DNA from: Clarireedia homoeocarpa
Taxonomy: Eukaryota; Ascomycota; Leotiomycetes; Helotiales; Rutstroemiaceae
Length of the DNA: 64,000 bases
Assembly (NCBI GenBank): GCA_001465935.1
Contig: LNKV01000013.1
Span: 701,468 to 765,467 of the forward strand
Reading direction: 5' to 3'
Position numbers and translations under genes: made by a program. Under the pieces are notes generated by a model. The model saw only the letters and a list, made by a program, of their open reading frames with translations. It did not search any database and had not been told where the DNA came from. How positions within the stretch are numbered: the stretch's first letter is position 1; each line of letters opens with the position of its first letter. This document shows positions 35,368 to 46,451 of the stretch, piece by piece.

Positions 35368-36300
35368 GAGGGGTTGGAGCCTGTGGGTAATAGGGCATGG
35401 GTGGGGAGCGGGGGAGCGGGGGATTGGAAATGCGGAGATGGATACACATGTACTATACTATATGAGGCGGGAATGGAATAGATGTACCTATTTAGCTATC
35501 AGAATTTGACTGATTTTGTTTCGTTAGCCAATAATCCCCAAACTCGGTTGCATTGGTCTATACAGTTCACAAGTGTCCTGCTCGCTATGATACTATTCAT
35601 CAGCTTCCATTCATACACCGCTCCTATTCACATAACTCAGTGGTATGACTTTGATAAAACGTGGACGCACTTCATCGAGTCCCAGTCTCTTAAGGGCTGG
35701 GAAAGGACCTTGACTTTCCCGCTCAACGAGCCTGATCCACGTCAACCCCGAACTTGAGCAGCTTCAACATTCGTTTGCGATTCTCAAAACTATACTGTGC
35801 TTCCACGACTATATTACCGTTATTCACCTGGGCTAGAAGACATGAGAAGTTTGCATCTGTAAATACATATACTTCGACCATGGCCCATATTGTATAGTAA
35901 TAAGCTGACAACTTGTTCAGTACTTTCTGTTCTTGCTATATTTGCAGGAAACTTTGGTCAGACTTCGACCTAACGACAATATTGACATGACATGAATGAC
36001 GTATGGAATGGAGAGTCATCCAAGATTGGATGAAAGTGAGCTCTACCCCCCACGAGATATATATCTCCCGAGGTCTTCATCTGAACAAATATTGATGTGA
36101 CCTCTCGGATTAACTGGTTTTTCCGTGGTACATCCCAAGTGACTCGGACGTGAAACCTATATTCTAAAAAAAAAAGCTCACGCGCATTTCACCAACGTTG
36201 TGATCACTAACTCACGTCTACCTACACAGTCACATCCAAACCACTTTACTATATCAATTGCCCCGGTACGAGCTCCCGTCGAGCTTCGATCTTCAATATC
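35368..36300. other. Gene-free interval
   Basis: Between the PRCC-like gene and NUC1, both on +. Contains UTR and promoter sequence; the open frames at 35482-35757 and 35723-35911 show no conserved feature. Confidence 0.55.
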
Positions 36301-37365
36301 ATGTCCAAAACCACATTAGCAATCATAGCCGGAGTTTCTGCAGCCACTGGTGCCGGTATCACCGCCGCCATGTATTCTACACGATCTGAAAAGAAAATCC
36401 AAGCCGTAGCAAGCTCAACATCAGTTACCGCATCATCAAACACATCTCTACCCGCACCCATTCCAGTATATCCACCGGTCGCGCAGAGCTCACTATCCAA
36501 AAGCACAATACCCCCCGTCGACCCCGCAGGTCTCTTTCAATACGGTTTCCCAGGTCCAGTCGCAGACCTCGCAACTCGACACGCACTGATATCCTCCTTC
36601 GATCGCCGTCTACGCAACCCCTCCTGGGTCGCAGAACACATCACACCTGCGTCCCTCGCACTCCAAAATGGCGACCGCAAACACTCTTACTTCGTCGAGG
36701 ACCCCTCAGTGCCCGAAAAATTCCGCGGCAAACTCAAAGACTATTCGCGATCTGGTTACGACCGTGGCCATCAAGTTCCCGCTGCCGATGCAAAATGGAG
36801 CCAGGAAGCCATGAACGATACTTTCTTCCTGACGAACATGTGCCCGCAAGTCGGCGAGGGCTTCAACCGCGATTACTGGGCGCATTTTGAGGATTTCTGC
36901 CGCAGGCTCACAACACGGTATCCGAGTGTGAGGATTGTGACGGGGCCATTGTATCTGCCAAAGAGGGATCCAACAGATGGGAAGTGGAGGGTTACTTATG
37001 AGATGATTGGGAACCCCCCGAATATTGCGGTGCCAACGCACTTTTACAAAGTCATTTTTGCGGAGGATGGAACGACAGCAGGTCCTGTTGCGGTCGGAGC
37101 TTTCGTCTTACCCAATGCAGTGATTCCCAACGAGAAGCCTTTGACGGATTTCGAGGTCCCAGTTGAGGCGGTGGAAAGGGCTAGTGGACTGGAGTTTGTG
37201 AGCAAGTTGCCGGTGCAGAGGAGGAAGAGATTGTGTGTGGATACCACTTGTGCTCTGATCATCAAGGATTACTCCGAGAGACAGAAGGCCTTTGCGAAGG
37301 AAAGTGCTGATAAGAAAGAGGTGGCAGCTCCTAGGCGGACGAGTCCGAGAAATTCGAACCTTTGA
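36301..37365 (+). CDS. NUC1: Mitochondrial DNA/RNA non-specific endonuclease NUC1 (EndoG-type)
   Basis: Sugar-non-specific endonuclease of the mitochondrial intermembrane space/inner membrane, related to animal EndoG; acts in mitochondrial DNA turnover and cell death. Intronless, 354 aa. The N-terminus (TTLAIIAGVSAATGAGITAAM) is a hydrophobic anchor with targeting character. The beta-beta-alpha-metal core shows YGFPGP, RNPSWVAEHIT, the DRGH motif with catalytic His (D154-R-G-H157) in GYDRGHQVPAADAKW, and the metal-binding Asn segment TFFLTNMCPQVGEGFNRDYW. The protein ends with GLEFVSKLPVQRRKRLC and a charged tail. Family length is usual (about 330-350). Confidence 0.95.
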   Translation: MSKTTLAIIAGVSAATGAGITAAMYSTRSEKKIQAVASSTSVTASSNTSLPAPIPVYPPVAQSSLSKSTIPPVDPAGLFQYGFPGPVADLATRHALISSFDRRLRNPSWVAEHITPASLALQNGDRKHSYFVEDPSVPEKFRGKLKDYSRSGYDRGHQVPAADAKWSQEAMNDTFFLTNMCPQVGEGFNRDYWAHFEDFCRRLTTRYPSVRIVTGPLYLPKRDPTDGKWRVTYEMIGNPPNIAVPTHFYKVIFAEDGTTAGPVAVGAFVLPNAVIPNEKPLTDFEVPVEAVERASGLEFVSKLPVQRRKRLCVDTTCALIIKDYSERQKAFAKESADKKEVAAPRRTSPRNSNL

Positions 37366-37813
37366 GTTATAATTTTATCGTAGGACATGATGGGTGATTT
37401 TGTTTTACTTTTTTAATTTTGTAATTTTGGCGTGTAATAGGATGGGCAGTTTGCAGCATACATAGGAGTTTTATAGGATGGGCATATCTCGAAGGATTGC
37501 ATCATAGCATGGCGTTTGCTCGTATTTCATTTCGTTAGGTTATCTTGTATGCAGAGATATGTATCATGAATACTCACTTTATATCATATCATTAGTTCTT
37601 TCAATTATACACAAGCAGCGCACGTTCACTTGATTCCTGTGGACAATCGCATAGTCACTACAGTATTGCTTAAACATATTGACAATAGTGCATATCTTTA
37701 AGCGTTCTTTAACTGTCTTCATTTTATCCGCCCAAACGCCAGCGTGTCGAAATGCCTAAAATCCAATTCACTAATATACAGAGACGCCCCGTTATTCGCA
37801 AAACAAATTACAG
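37366..37813. other. Convergent 3' interval
   Basis: Separates the 3' ends of NUC1 (+) and PFS2 (-). UTR-like A/T-rich sequence only. Confidence 0.55.
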
Positions 37814-39807
37814 CTACCTCGCTCTGGTATACTTGCCCTGCCTCTGCATCGCCTGTAAACTCTCTTCTTGACTAGGTAATGGGCCCCTCTTTCTAATACC
37901 ACTGGCATTATTCGCCGCATCTGCATTATCCAGTCCAGGAATGGACATACCAGGAGGAGGTGGAGGAGGAAAGCCAGGAGGAAGTTGGAAGTTTGGTGGA
38001 AGCATCGGCGGTGGTGGTGGCATACCCGTCGCTCCCGGTGGAGGTAGGCCGGCTTTCATCATCATTGCTAGAGTGTTCGGATCGATATTTCCCGGCAGAG
38101 GTGGAGGTGGGATATTGCCGCCTCCAATAATGGGCGGTGGAGGTGGAACACGGTTCATACCAGGTATTACTCCCATACCAGGTAGCGGTAGGCCAGGTAT
38201 TCCGGTGGCGAATCCTGGGAGCTTGGAAGGCATCTTCTGATCTACTAAACCTTCCATTTCATCCTCGGCTTCTTGCTCTTCTTCTTCCTGACGTTGACGG
38301 CGACCGCCGCGACGGTCATAGGTCCCTTGCGCCTCGGCAGCTGAGTCACCGATGTGATAACGATCTTTGAATGTGTCGGTGTCACCTGGTCGTGCACGTG
38401 TCCAGAATCGAGTAATTCGATCATTAGAGCCAGACGCTAGGATATGGCCGAGAGGATGCCAGTCAAGTGACCAGATCGCAAATTCATGCGCATATGTAAT
38501 TTTATGAGCGGGGTGGATTGTTTGCGCAGGAGCCGTTGTTGGATCAGGGCTATCGTAGGGCGCTATAGATCCAAGTACACCAGCTGGATTGTTTGGTTCA
38601 TCTAAGAGATAATGGAACAAAGCTCCATCAGAACCACCGGTGCTGAGTAGGCAGGGGTGGATAGGATGCCACGCCAAAGTGGAGATATCCTTCTCATGCC
38701 CTTTCAACAAGCAAATATCACGCATCATACGTAAATCGAAGACTCGTGCTGTTTGATCTCGAGCCGAGGTTGCTAGACACAAACCTCTAAGTGGCTCAAA
38801 AAGTGTCTTTGTAATAGTATTCTTGTGTCCATGGAGAGTGGTCAAACACCGCCCAGTTCGAGGATCCCATAACTTGACCAAATGATCTTTCGAGCCAGAG
38901 ACGAGTAATCCTTTAGTCGGATGCCAGTCAACGCTTTTCGCATCCCAACCGTGCCCGGTCAAAGTGGATTCCTCGACACCGCCTGCGAAATCGAAGATCT
39001 TTAACGTCGAGTCATCCGAAGCAGTCACGAATTTTGAGTCGTTCGGACTGAAAGCAAGATCCCTAATAGGGTCTCCATGTCCCTGAATGACCTTGACATT
39101 GTTGAAGTTTGGTTGCCAGTATTTGATCACTCCGTCATGATCAGCTGATAGGAGCCAGTCATCACTGTGAGAATAAGACAAAGCTCGGATAGCAAAATCA
39201 TGTGCTTGCATGATTGTTTCGAAGTTAAAGCCAGCGCCATTCCACAACGTAAACTCTCCACTGCTAGAAGCTGTGAGTAGTCTTCGACCTTCTGGGGTCC
39301 ATTTTACTACATTGACAGGATGCTTGATTTTATTAAGTGAAGAGTGAAGATGCCGCGTAGGTACCGAATCTGCAGCATTATGCAGTCTTGCTAACGGCGG
39401 TAACATCTAACATTCATACTTAGCACTAATTCCCAATATCTTGATGACGATCGACTTACATCAATAATGTAGCTCGGACTTGGTCTCTCCATCTCCCCTT
39501 GATAGCCATCTTTGTATCTTGGCTGCCGATTTCGCATCCAGTGAACCATAGTAGAGCTATAATCCGTAACAGGGCCTATAGATGATCAGTATGTTCAACT
39601 ATGTGATTTGTTTCCGGCTCTGCTACCGCTCCGTGAGCAGGTTCGAGGCCACATGACCTAGGACCCCATGGAGGGAAACAACTTACGCCGTCCTCTTCCT
39701 CGCGCGAATCCTCCTTCAAGGCCTGCCCCTTCTCCTCCTTGGCCTCCATCTCCTCTGGCTCCTCGTCCCTCCCTGCCTCCTCCAAACTCGCGTTGTTCGT
39801 AAGCCAT
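37814..39807 (-). CDS. PFS2: Polyadenylation factor subunit PFS2 (WDR33 homologue)
   Basis: WD40 subunit of the cleavage and polyadenylation factor; helps recognise the poly(A) signal and bridges processing factors. Exons 39807..39687, 39575..39460, 39406..37814; 609 aa. Exon 1 encodes a Gly/Arg-rich N-terminus (MAYEQREFGGGREGRG and on, RGG-like). Exon 2 gives PVTDYSSTMVHWMRNRQPRY and PSYIIDM, the conserved lead-in to the propeller. Seven WD repeats cover about residues 90-430 (e.g. VVKWTPEGRRLLTASSSGEF, LLVSGSKDHLVKLWDPRTGR, WHPLGHILASGSNDRITRFW). The C-terminus is Pro/Gly-rich (PPPPPIIGGG), more extended than yeast Pfs2 and closer to filamentous-fungal and animal forms. It ends RQGKYTRAR. 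Confidence 0.94.
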
Positions 39808-40633
39808 TCTTATCGGCGCATCTTATCTCAACATCCGATGTTCAATGACTAATATTTCTTCACAGAATCGGTTGGGCGAGAATGGACGAGGTAGATTTGG
39901 CTAGTGACCATGTAGTTATCGATATCCCAGGTTTCGAGGTTGATGGCAGGTCATGCTCCAGAAGTTTTGGGGGTCCTGATCGCGACTTGTGACAAGGATT
40001 CACGCGGTTCGGAACAATGAAAATCCGCCGAACAATGAAAGAAACAAAGAAAGCCTGACCTCTACACTGGTCTCCTTCCCTTCGGCCTCGAGAATTGGAT
40101 TCTTGAATCCAACGCACCAAGGCAAACTTCACGCATAAGTGTTCTGCAAGACTGCGCATGCAAATGCAGCAAATATTCAATTTAAGTGCGACCGTTTGCT
40201 CAACATACTGTCGTGCGTAGGCGTATCCCTAGGTAAACTTGGCTCTCCCAAATTCGCCGTCTACCAATGATTGAGTAGGTAAGGGGGTAAGGGGGTAAGG
40301 TAGGCATTAGAAAGATATACTGCCCCTCTTCTGCGCTCTTCACTTCACTGTCTCTGTTATTCCTGTTCTTGTCGTCTCTCTTAAAGATGGTGACAATATA
40401 CCGCCGTATATGTGTATATCCGCATATTTCATACTCCCTCCGCTCGAATTGATTAATTTCCTTGGATCTCTTATCGCCTAATCACGTCCCCTCACCCTGA
40501 TTCTTTCCCCTTGAATTCCACACTCACTTCATTCCTAGGGTTGCTTCCTAGTCCATTGGACAACCAACTTTCTTCTCTTCGACTCGACTCGAGCTCGTAC
40601 AATATACACTCAGAGCTGCATGTGGTCTGCAAC
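39808..40633. promoter_or_regulatory. Divergent interval, PFS2 / DGAT1-type gene
   Basis: Contains promoters of both genes. A GTAAGGG heptamer-like repeat lies at 40277-40304. The open frame at 39860-40180 (-) has no conserved feature. A frame upstream of and in phase with the acyltransferase start begins at 40511. Confidence 0.5.
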
Positions 40634-42467
40634 ATGGTAACGACAGAGAATGCGACAGTGACCGGCATGGTCTCCGCACCAGAAGCTTCCTTCACTATCA
40701 GACGAACAGGGACGGGACTTTCACATGCGAATGGTACAAACGGCAAACCAAGAGCCAACATCAGCATCGCAGATTTACCAAAACCACTTACACAACAACA
40801 CAATGCAGATTCATTTTTGAAATATACCAAGAAAAAGTACAGACATGTCGCTGCTGTACATTCCAAACCACGAACATCATGCCTCAGCCATGAAAGTGAT
40901 GCAGCCCCTAGTTTCCTTGGGTTCAGGAATTTGATGGTCCTAGTTCTTCTGATCTCGAATCTGCGATTGATGCTGGAAAACATACGAAAGGTCAGCTATA
41001 CTTTCCTTTTGTGCTTCTTTATTCATAGCAGTTTGAATTATGCGTGTGATTGCAAGTGTCACATTCCCCTTAAGTCACTGTTTTCGAAGCTGCTGCCGAA
41101 CTACTATCCTGCATGCCTCAATGGACGCAGCTAACAGTTTTCCTAGTACGGCGTTTTAATATGTATCAAATGTCACGACTACCGGAGACAAGACCTTATG
41201 TTAGGTGCTGTTCTTTACTTCATTATACCATGCCACCTGTTCGTTGCATATGTTGTGGAGTTGGCCGCGGCACAGCAAGCTAGAGCATCGATACGCGGAA
41301 GCAAGAAAAGGGCTGGAACGGCAACACCGGGTGGAAGCTACATCGCAACGGAGGATGAGCGTCAAAAGTTCCAATCGGCTTGGAAGATTATAGCTTGGGT
41401 ACATGGGATAAACATCACACTCTGCCTACTCATCACATCTGTGATTGTCTACTTTTTTATTCACCATCCCCTCATTGGTACCATCACGGAAGCACACGCA
41501 ATAATTGTCTGGTTGAAAACTTACAGTTATGCATTCACATGCAGAGATCTTCGACACGCATACCTTCACCCTTCGAGCAAAGAAGAAGATGCTTTGCCAG
41601 AAATCTACGACAAATGCCCATACCCGGAGAACATCACCCTTAATAATCTAACATACTTTTGGTGGGCTCCAACACTGGTGTATCAGCCAGTTTACCCTCG
41701 AACTCGCAAAATCAGATGGGTCTTTGTCGGCAAGAGAGTGGCAGAAGTGTTCGGCCTCAGTGTCTTCATGTGGGTAGCTAGTGCGCAATACGCAGCTCCA
41801 GTTTTGAGGAACTCCCTGGATAAAATGGCCTCTCTAGATGTGCCATCGATTCTCGAACGACTTATGAAGCTATCTACCATCTCCCTGGTGATCTGGCTAG
41901 CTGGGTTCTTCGCTTTATTCCAGTCCTTCTTGAACATTCTTGCAGAGATCATGACGTTTGGAGATAGAAATTTCTATGATGACTGGTGGAATTCGCCAAG
42001 TGTAGGTGCGTATTGGAGAACTTGGAATAAGCCAGTCTATCAATTCATGAAACGACATGTATTTTCTCCTCTCGTGGGCAGAGGCTGGAGCTCCGGTTCT
42101 GCCAGCATTGCTGTATTTACCTTTTCGGCCATCCTTCATGAGTTGATGGTTGGCATCCCAACACACAATATAATAGGTAAGTTTCTTTCAGCCCGTCTAA
42201 GTTCCTATTTGGGGTGAATTATTGGTCACCTTTCATCTCATTCAACTAACTTTCCTAGGCGTTGCATTCGTAGGCATGATGGCCCAATTGCCTCTGATAG
42301 CTATTACTGCTCCGCTGGAGAAAATCAAAGGTATCAATGGTAAAATCATTGGGAATTGCATTTTTTGGGTGTCCTTCACACTTATTGGGCAACCACTAGC
42401 CGCCTTGCTATACTTCTTTGCATGGCAGGCGAAGTATGGGAGTGTTAGCAAACAAGTTATAAAATGA
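40634..42467 (+). CDS. Diacylglycerol O-acyltransferase, DGAT1 type (MBOAT family)
   Basis: ER membrane enzyme that joins acyl-CoA to diacylglycerol to make triacylglycerol for lipid droplets. Exons 40634..40990, 41147..42176, 42259..42467; 531 aa. An in-frame ATG at 40511 would add 41 residues; the 40634 start is preferred but not proven. Sequence signs: NLRLMLENIRKYGVLI at the first membrane segment, CPYPENITLNNLTYFWWAPT and YPRTRKIRWVF, the acyl-CoA-associated FYDDWWN motif, and the catalytic His segment ILHELMVGIPTH split near the second intron. About eight to nine hydrophobic segments are visible. These features fit DGAT1 better than the sterol acyltransferases ARE1/ARE2, but the two groups are related. 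Confidence 0.88.
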
Positions 42468-42991
42468 GATGGACTTTGTTTAGTGATCATACTATAATCA
42501 AGAATAATACATGGCTTCGCCTGAAATTTTAATAGAATTTATGTGCTTTTGCGTGGCGACGGCCTGATCACAGTTCTCCTGAGTGCTTCGCTACTTGCCC
42601 TGACTATCAGATCAATATTCTCGATGTTTGTCCTCTCATGTCGAAGCTATCCACAGCCTATGTTTACCTTGCCGTATACCATGGAGTAATTGATAGGCCC
42701 AAAAGATACGATCAGACCAAATAACTACTAGAGATGGAAATGCAGAGCAGCTCTTAATCACACCTGCGCTCGAAGTTCTTCATGCATCATGCTCCATGAC
42801 AACCCACATCTATGCTTCCCAAATTTCAATGTTCACTATGATGCGCATATAGTTTTGTCTAACCAGGGAGAACAAGTTCATTTTGTGATATATACCATAT
42901 TTTCATTCCACAGTAAGTAACAAAAGGACAAGCCTCACAGCTCCCATACAAAACTTACAACCCAGACCCAATACCAATCCATGCAGACCGT
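42468..42991. other. Convergent 3' interval
   Basis: Between the 3' ends of the acyltransferase (+) and the methyltransferase (-). I see only UTR-like sequence. Confidence 0.55.
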
Positions 42992-43897
42992 TTAAGCAAA
43001 TGGAATTCCAACCACAGTCCTCTGTCTATACTCCACATATTCATCCCCAAAGAATTTCACCAGTAGTGCCTCTTCGCCCTTGATCCTGCGGTTGAAAAAT
43101 CGCCACAGCGCAACCGTATACCCCACGAAACAGATAGGATTCCCCAGCACCATCTGCGTGCCCAGTCCCCACCAGAAGAAACCAAAATAGGATGGATGCC
43201 GTAGATATCCATAGATTCCACTTGTAACAAGACTATGTGTGCGCGCTTTGGTGTACTGTACGATGTGGTTGAAGTTCGTGCCTGCTTCCATCATAGCTAC
43301 GGAGCGGATGGTCTGCCCGAGAAGAATGAGGAAAAGGCCGAGGAGGAGAATAGGGAGATGGGTGCTTCGTGGGAGGAGGGAACGATTGGGGAAGACTAGA
43401 TTCGTAAGGAGACATTCGAGGATGGCGGTACTATGCGCAATATTATACGCAGAGCCATTTCCGCTGAAGAGGAAAGAAGAGATCTGTGCTGCAGGCGTGT
43501 TATACGCGGCTGTGATCCAGAATTCAAGGAAGTGGAAGATGGCGAGCGAGGAAATGAAGAAGGGGATGCGCCAGAATGGGCTGGCGGCAAGAAGTAGTAG
43601 GTATATAGTTGATTGCACGGAGACTGTAAGGACGACGCCGACAAGAAGGGAGCGGACGGCGATGCCGGAGAGAGATTTAGGTTGAGAGGGGTAATATTGT
43701 CTTTCGAATGTGTTGAGGGCTTCATCGATGGTGGGTGAGGCAGTTTGCGGTCGCCCAGGGGTGGATTGGTTTAATGGTGCGATGCCACCGTTCTCGAGAA
43801 CATCCCATGGTCGTCGATGGGCGGTTGCTCTGTTGCTTTCATCAGTTTCGTGGTGCGCGGCTCCATTGAGCGCGCCATTTGCACGAGCTGCAGCCAT
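42992..43897 (-). CDS. Protein-S-isoprenylcysteine O-methyltransferase (STE14/ICMT)
   Basis: ER integral membrane enzyme that methylates the prenylated C-terminal cysteine of CAAX proteins such as Ras, Rho and a-factor-type pheromones. Intronless, 301 aa from MAAARANGALNG; an in-frame ATG eight codons earlier (43921) is possible. After a polar N-terminus of about 80 residues come several membrane helices (SLLVGVVLTVSVQSTIYLLL; FFISSLAIFHFLEFWITAAY; LPILLLGLFLILLGQTIRSV). The catalytic SAM-binding region is at the C-terminus: HSLVTSGIYGYLRHPSYFGF, then GNPICFVGYTV and RIKGEEALLVKFFGDEYVEY, ending RTVVGIPF. All the ICMT hallmarks (RHPxY, EE) are intact. Confidence 0.93.
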   Translation of the reverse strand: MAAARANGALNGAAHHETDESNRATAHRRPWDVLENGGIAPLNQSTPGRPQTASPTIDEALNTFERQYYPSQPKSLSGIAVRSLLVGVVLTVSVQSTIYLLLLAASPFWRIPFFISSLAIFHFLEFWITAAYNTPAAQISSFLFSGNGSAYNIAHSTAILECLLTNLVFPNRSLLPRSTHLPILLLGLFLILLGQTIRSVAMMEAGTNFNHIVQYTKARTHSLVTSGIYGYLRHPSYFGFFWWGLGTQMVLGNPICFVGYTVALWRFFNRRIKGEEALLVKFFGDEYVEYRQRTVVGIPFA

Positions 43898-44615
43898 GAC
43901 GGGTAGTACGATTGTGATCACACACTGTTGACTTTAAATGCGCAAACAAGTGGGGAGATCGCGTTCAGATGAGGATTTTCAGCCAATGCATTGAATAGAA
44001 TTGAAGTGTAGATGTACCAGAACGATTAAATAATGCAAGAAATCTAGCTACCGCCAACTCACGGACATTAAGAAAAAGTAAAGAAGAAAAAGCAATGCAT
44101 CGAATGTAAAGCTCTCTTTATTCACCTGTCATCTTTCCATAGGTTCAAATTGCTTCATATTGTTCTTGTAGAAGAATGAGATAGCCTCTTGCGGGATTTC
44201 AGCTTTAGCTCTTGTCGACATGCTGGTTGGTTGTTGGTAGGCTTTGCGTAGGTAAGATTAGATTGACAAAGAGCATATGTACAAGTTGCAGGAGAACGGG
44301 TAATCCTCGGGAGTCAAAAGAATGCATGGAGTGTCAAAAATTGCTGCTCTGCTCCGAGTTGGGAAGCACAAAGGTGGCTTCTGCATTGTAGAATCTGTGG
44401 GCGGGTAATTGCGACTTTACTGCTTACTCGTATTGCGGCGGGGAAAGTTCAGAGGACGATTGCCAGGGGTGAAGTCTGGGGTTTTGGCTCTTACATATGC
44501 TACGGGTACCAAGTACTTCTGGACACATATTTCCTTCATTTCAATTGTATTTTCCACCTATCTTCCTATAGAATTACCCCTAGTTGTCCTTGTGTTTGAC
44601 TACAATCAACCGATC
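43898..44615. promoter_or_regulatory. Divergent interval, STE14-type / acetyltransferase
   Basis: A 718-bp spacer holding both promoters. The open frame at 44409-44714 includes the first acetyltransferase exon at its end, but its upstream part is not conserved. Confidence 0.5.
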
Positions 44616-45550
44616 ATGGAAGGCATCGACCCAGTTGAGAATGAAGCGCGGATGCAGAGAGGAGAGCTCTACCATGCATTTGTGCCAAATCTCATTGCAA
44701 AACGGAATAGGTGAGTCTTACGCCACAGGAGCGTTTTCCAATTCGACCTCGTAGTCGTGTCGAACAAAGCTAATCGTGGTTATACCTGATCAAGAGCCCA
44801 TCACGCTTGCAAAAGATTCAACAATGCAGGTGACGCCTCAAGGCGAAAGCTTGTTGAGCTGTGGAGAGAGTACGAACCGCACCCTTTCCTGGTCCCTTTC
44901 CAAAGTCTGACAAATTTCAGCGTTGTCGATGACAAGACTCCTCTGCCACCACCAGGAGCTACCGAAGAGGAAGACTCCAAGATCCTACAAGATGAGCCAT
45001 ACATTGACGGGCCAGTATTTGTAGACTATGGGATCAATCTTAGGTAACTTCTATACGTTGCCGTTAGTTGGCTCTTCTAATATCCGTATTTCTTTCAGAC
45101 TCGGCAAAGATGTTTACGTCAACTTCAATGCCACCTTTCTCGATACCTGCCTGATCACCATTGGGTCTCGTACTCTGATGGGTCCTAACTGTAGCTTCTA
45201 TAGCGCTACTCATCCACTGGATCCTTTCCTTCGCAACGGTACGCAAGGTCCAGAATTAGGAAAACCGATAACAATCGGCGAAGATTGCGTAAGTTCCTTC
45301 GTAGTATGATGTTGATGAAAGCCAAACCCTGCTTCATCTGAGATAGTGAATAGTCGGATAATGACATCTCTAGTGGCTCGGTGGTGGTGTTACAGTCCTC
45401 CCCGGAGTCACCATTGGAAGAGGCTGTGTTGTCGGTGCGGGAAGTGTCGTGACTAAGGATGTTCCTGACTTCCACTGCGTGGCCGGCAATCCTGCACGAA
45501 TCATCAAGAAGATAGAACCAAAAGAGCCGGATCCGACACTGACACAGTGA
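44616..45550 (+). CDS. Maltose/sugar O-acetyltransferase (hexapeptide repeat, NodL/LacA-type)
   Basis: Cytosolic trimeric left-handed beta-helix enzyme expected to transfer acetyl from acetyl-CoA to a sugar hydroxyl. Exons 44616..44710, 44795..45043, 45099..45288, 45374..45550; 236 aa. The N-terminal maltose-acetyltransferase domain is clear (ENEARMQRGELYHAFVPNL, then RAHHACKRFNNAGDASRRK). The hexapeptide domain follows: YGINLRLGKDVYVNFNATFL, ITIGSRTLMGPNCSFYSATH with the catalytic His, GKPITIGEDCWLGGGVTVLP, and VGAGSVVTKDVPDFHCVAGN with the acetyl-CoA site. It ends PARIIKKIEPKEPDPTLTQ. The substrate in fungi is not known. Its 3' end lies just 72 bp from that of the TMEM170-like gene. Confidence 0.93.
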
Positions 45551-45622
45551 TTGGTGAAGAGAGGGGGGTTGTAGCAGTCTGCTCTGAGGATTGATGCTTG
45601 CTATCCTTCTGATCACGAGGAT

Positions 45623-46176
45623 TCATAGACCACCCTCCACGCGAAATGAAGATAGAATTAGAACCAATACATTGATCAATGACCATACGAATGGAATCCA
45701 GGTTGACATTCGAAAGTACCCAGCATTATACACAGCGCCGAGTCTGAGAAATTTCCATCATCAGTAAAGGGAGGTCGCTCGGTACAGATTGAAAAGTACT
45801 AACATGAGACCAACAAGGCTTCCTGCCAGTAAAGCCTCGATCCCGCCCACAAAGGCATATACCAGTGGTATTATCCAGACGTATTGCCAAGCGCGCTTTC
45901 CTTTTCCCAGCTGCATGAGTATTGCGTAACCGGCGACCGCCATATGAGTGATTCCATATACAATTAACGTCCAAAGGAGAGTAAATCGCCATATGTCGAA
46001 TGCATAGTATAGGTAATTGGCAACACCAGGCCTTGCCCAGTATGGTAGATACAGAGATGGAAATGGCGGGGTGGCATAGTCTAGAGGCGCTGGATTCTGA
46101 ACGCGAGTACTACGAAAACATTAGCTGTGTTTCGATATACAGAAGCCATTGATGCGCCCTACTTCAAAGCCGACAT
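45623..46176 (-). CDS. TMEM170-like small integral membrane protein
   Basis: 146 aa with three to four membrane helices. Exons 46176..46163, 46109..45804, 45743..45623. The first coding exon is 14 nt (MSALN across the junction) and the last starts LGAVYNAGYFRMSTWIPFVW. Frame is intact through both junctions, and hydrophobic segments line up: FTLLWTLIVYGITHMAVAGY, YVWIIPLVYAFVGGIEALLA, GSLVGLILGAVYNAG and SLINVLVLILSSF. It matches the fungal proteins I associate with the TMEM170 family; animal TMEM170A shapes ER and nuclear-envelope membranes. That role here is inference. If the donor at 45803 is ignored, the frame ends early at 45761 and loses the last helix. Confidence 0.78.
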
Positions 46177-46451
46177 AGTAGAATTGCGATGGGCCTCCTG
46201 CAGTACGCTAGCCGGCACTTGCAATTGTAGTGTTTTCTTGCAAAGATGAATGAAAGATCAAGAGTTGACTTTATCCCTAGAGCGTTCGTCTAGCATAAAT
46301 AAAGGCTAGGCTTGTGTAAGGCTGAAGTGCCTCGGCTGTCAACCTCTTTGACTATTCAATAACTCATCTCCTTCATAACACTCCCAAAAATTCTATCAAT
46401 CGCTGAATCCGGTAAAAGGTAGTGAATACATGAGCGGATATTTATGACAGT
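46177..46451. promoter_or_regulatory. Bidirectional promoter, TMEM170-like / PEX8-like
   Basis: A 275-bp spacer between divergent start codons. Contains a TATA-like CATAAATAAAGG near 46295 on the + strand. Confidence 0.45.

Noticed and set aside
39860..40180. Minus-strand 106-codon frame upstream of PFS2
   Set aside because: Lies in a divergent promoter interval, no conserved features, no splice link to PFS2.
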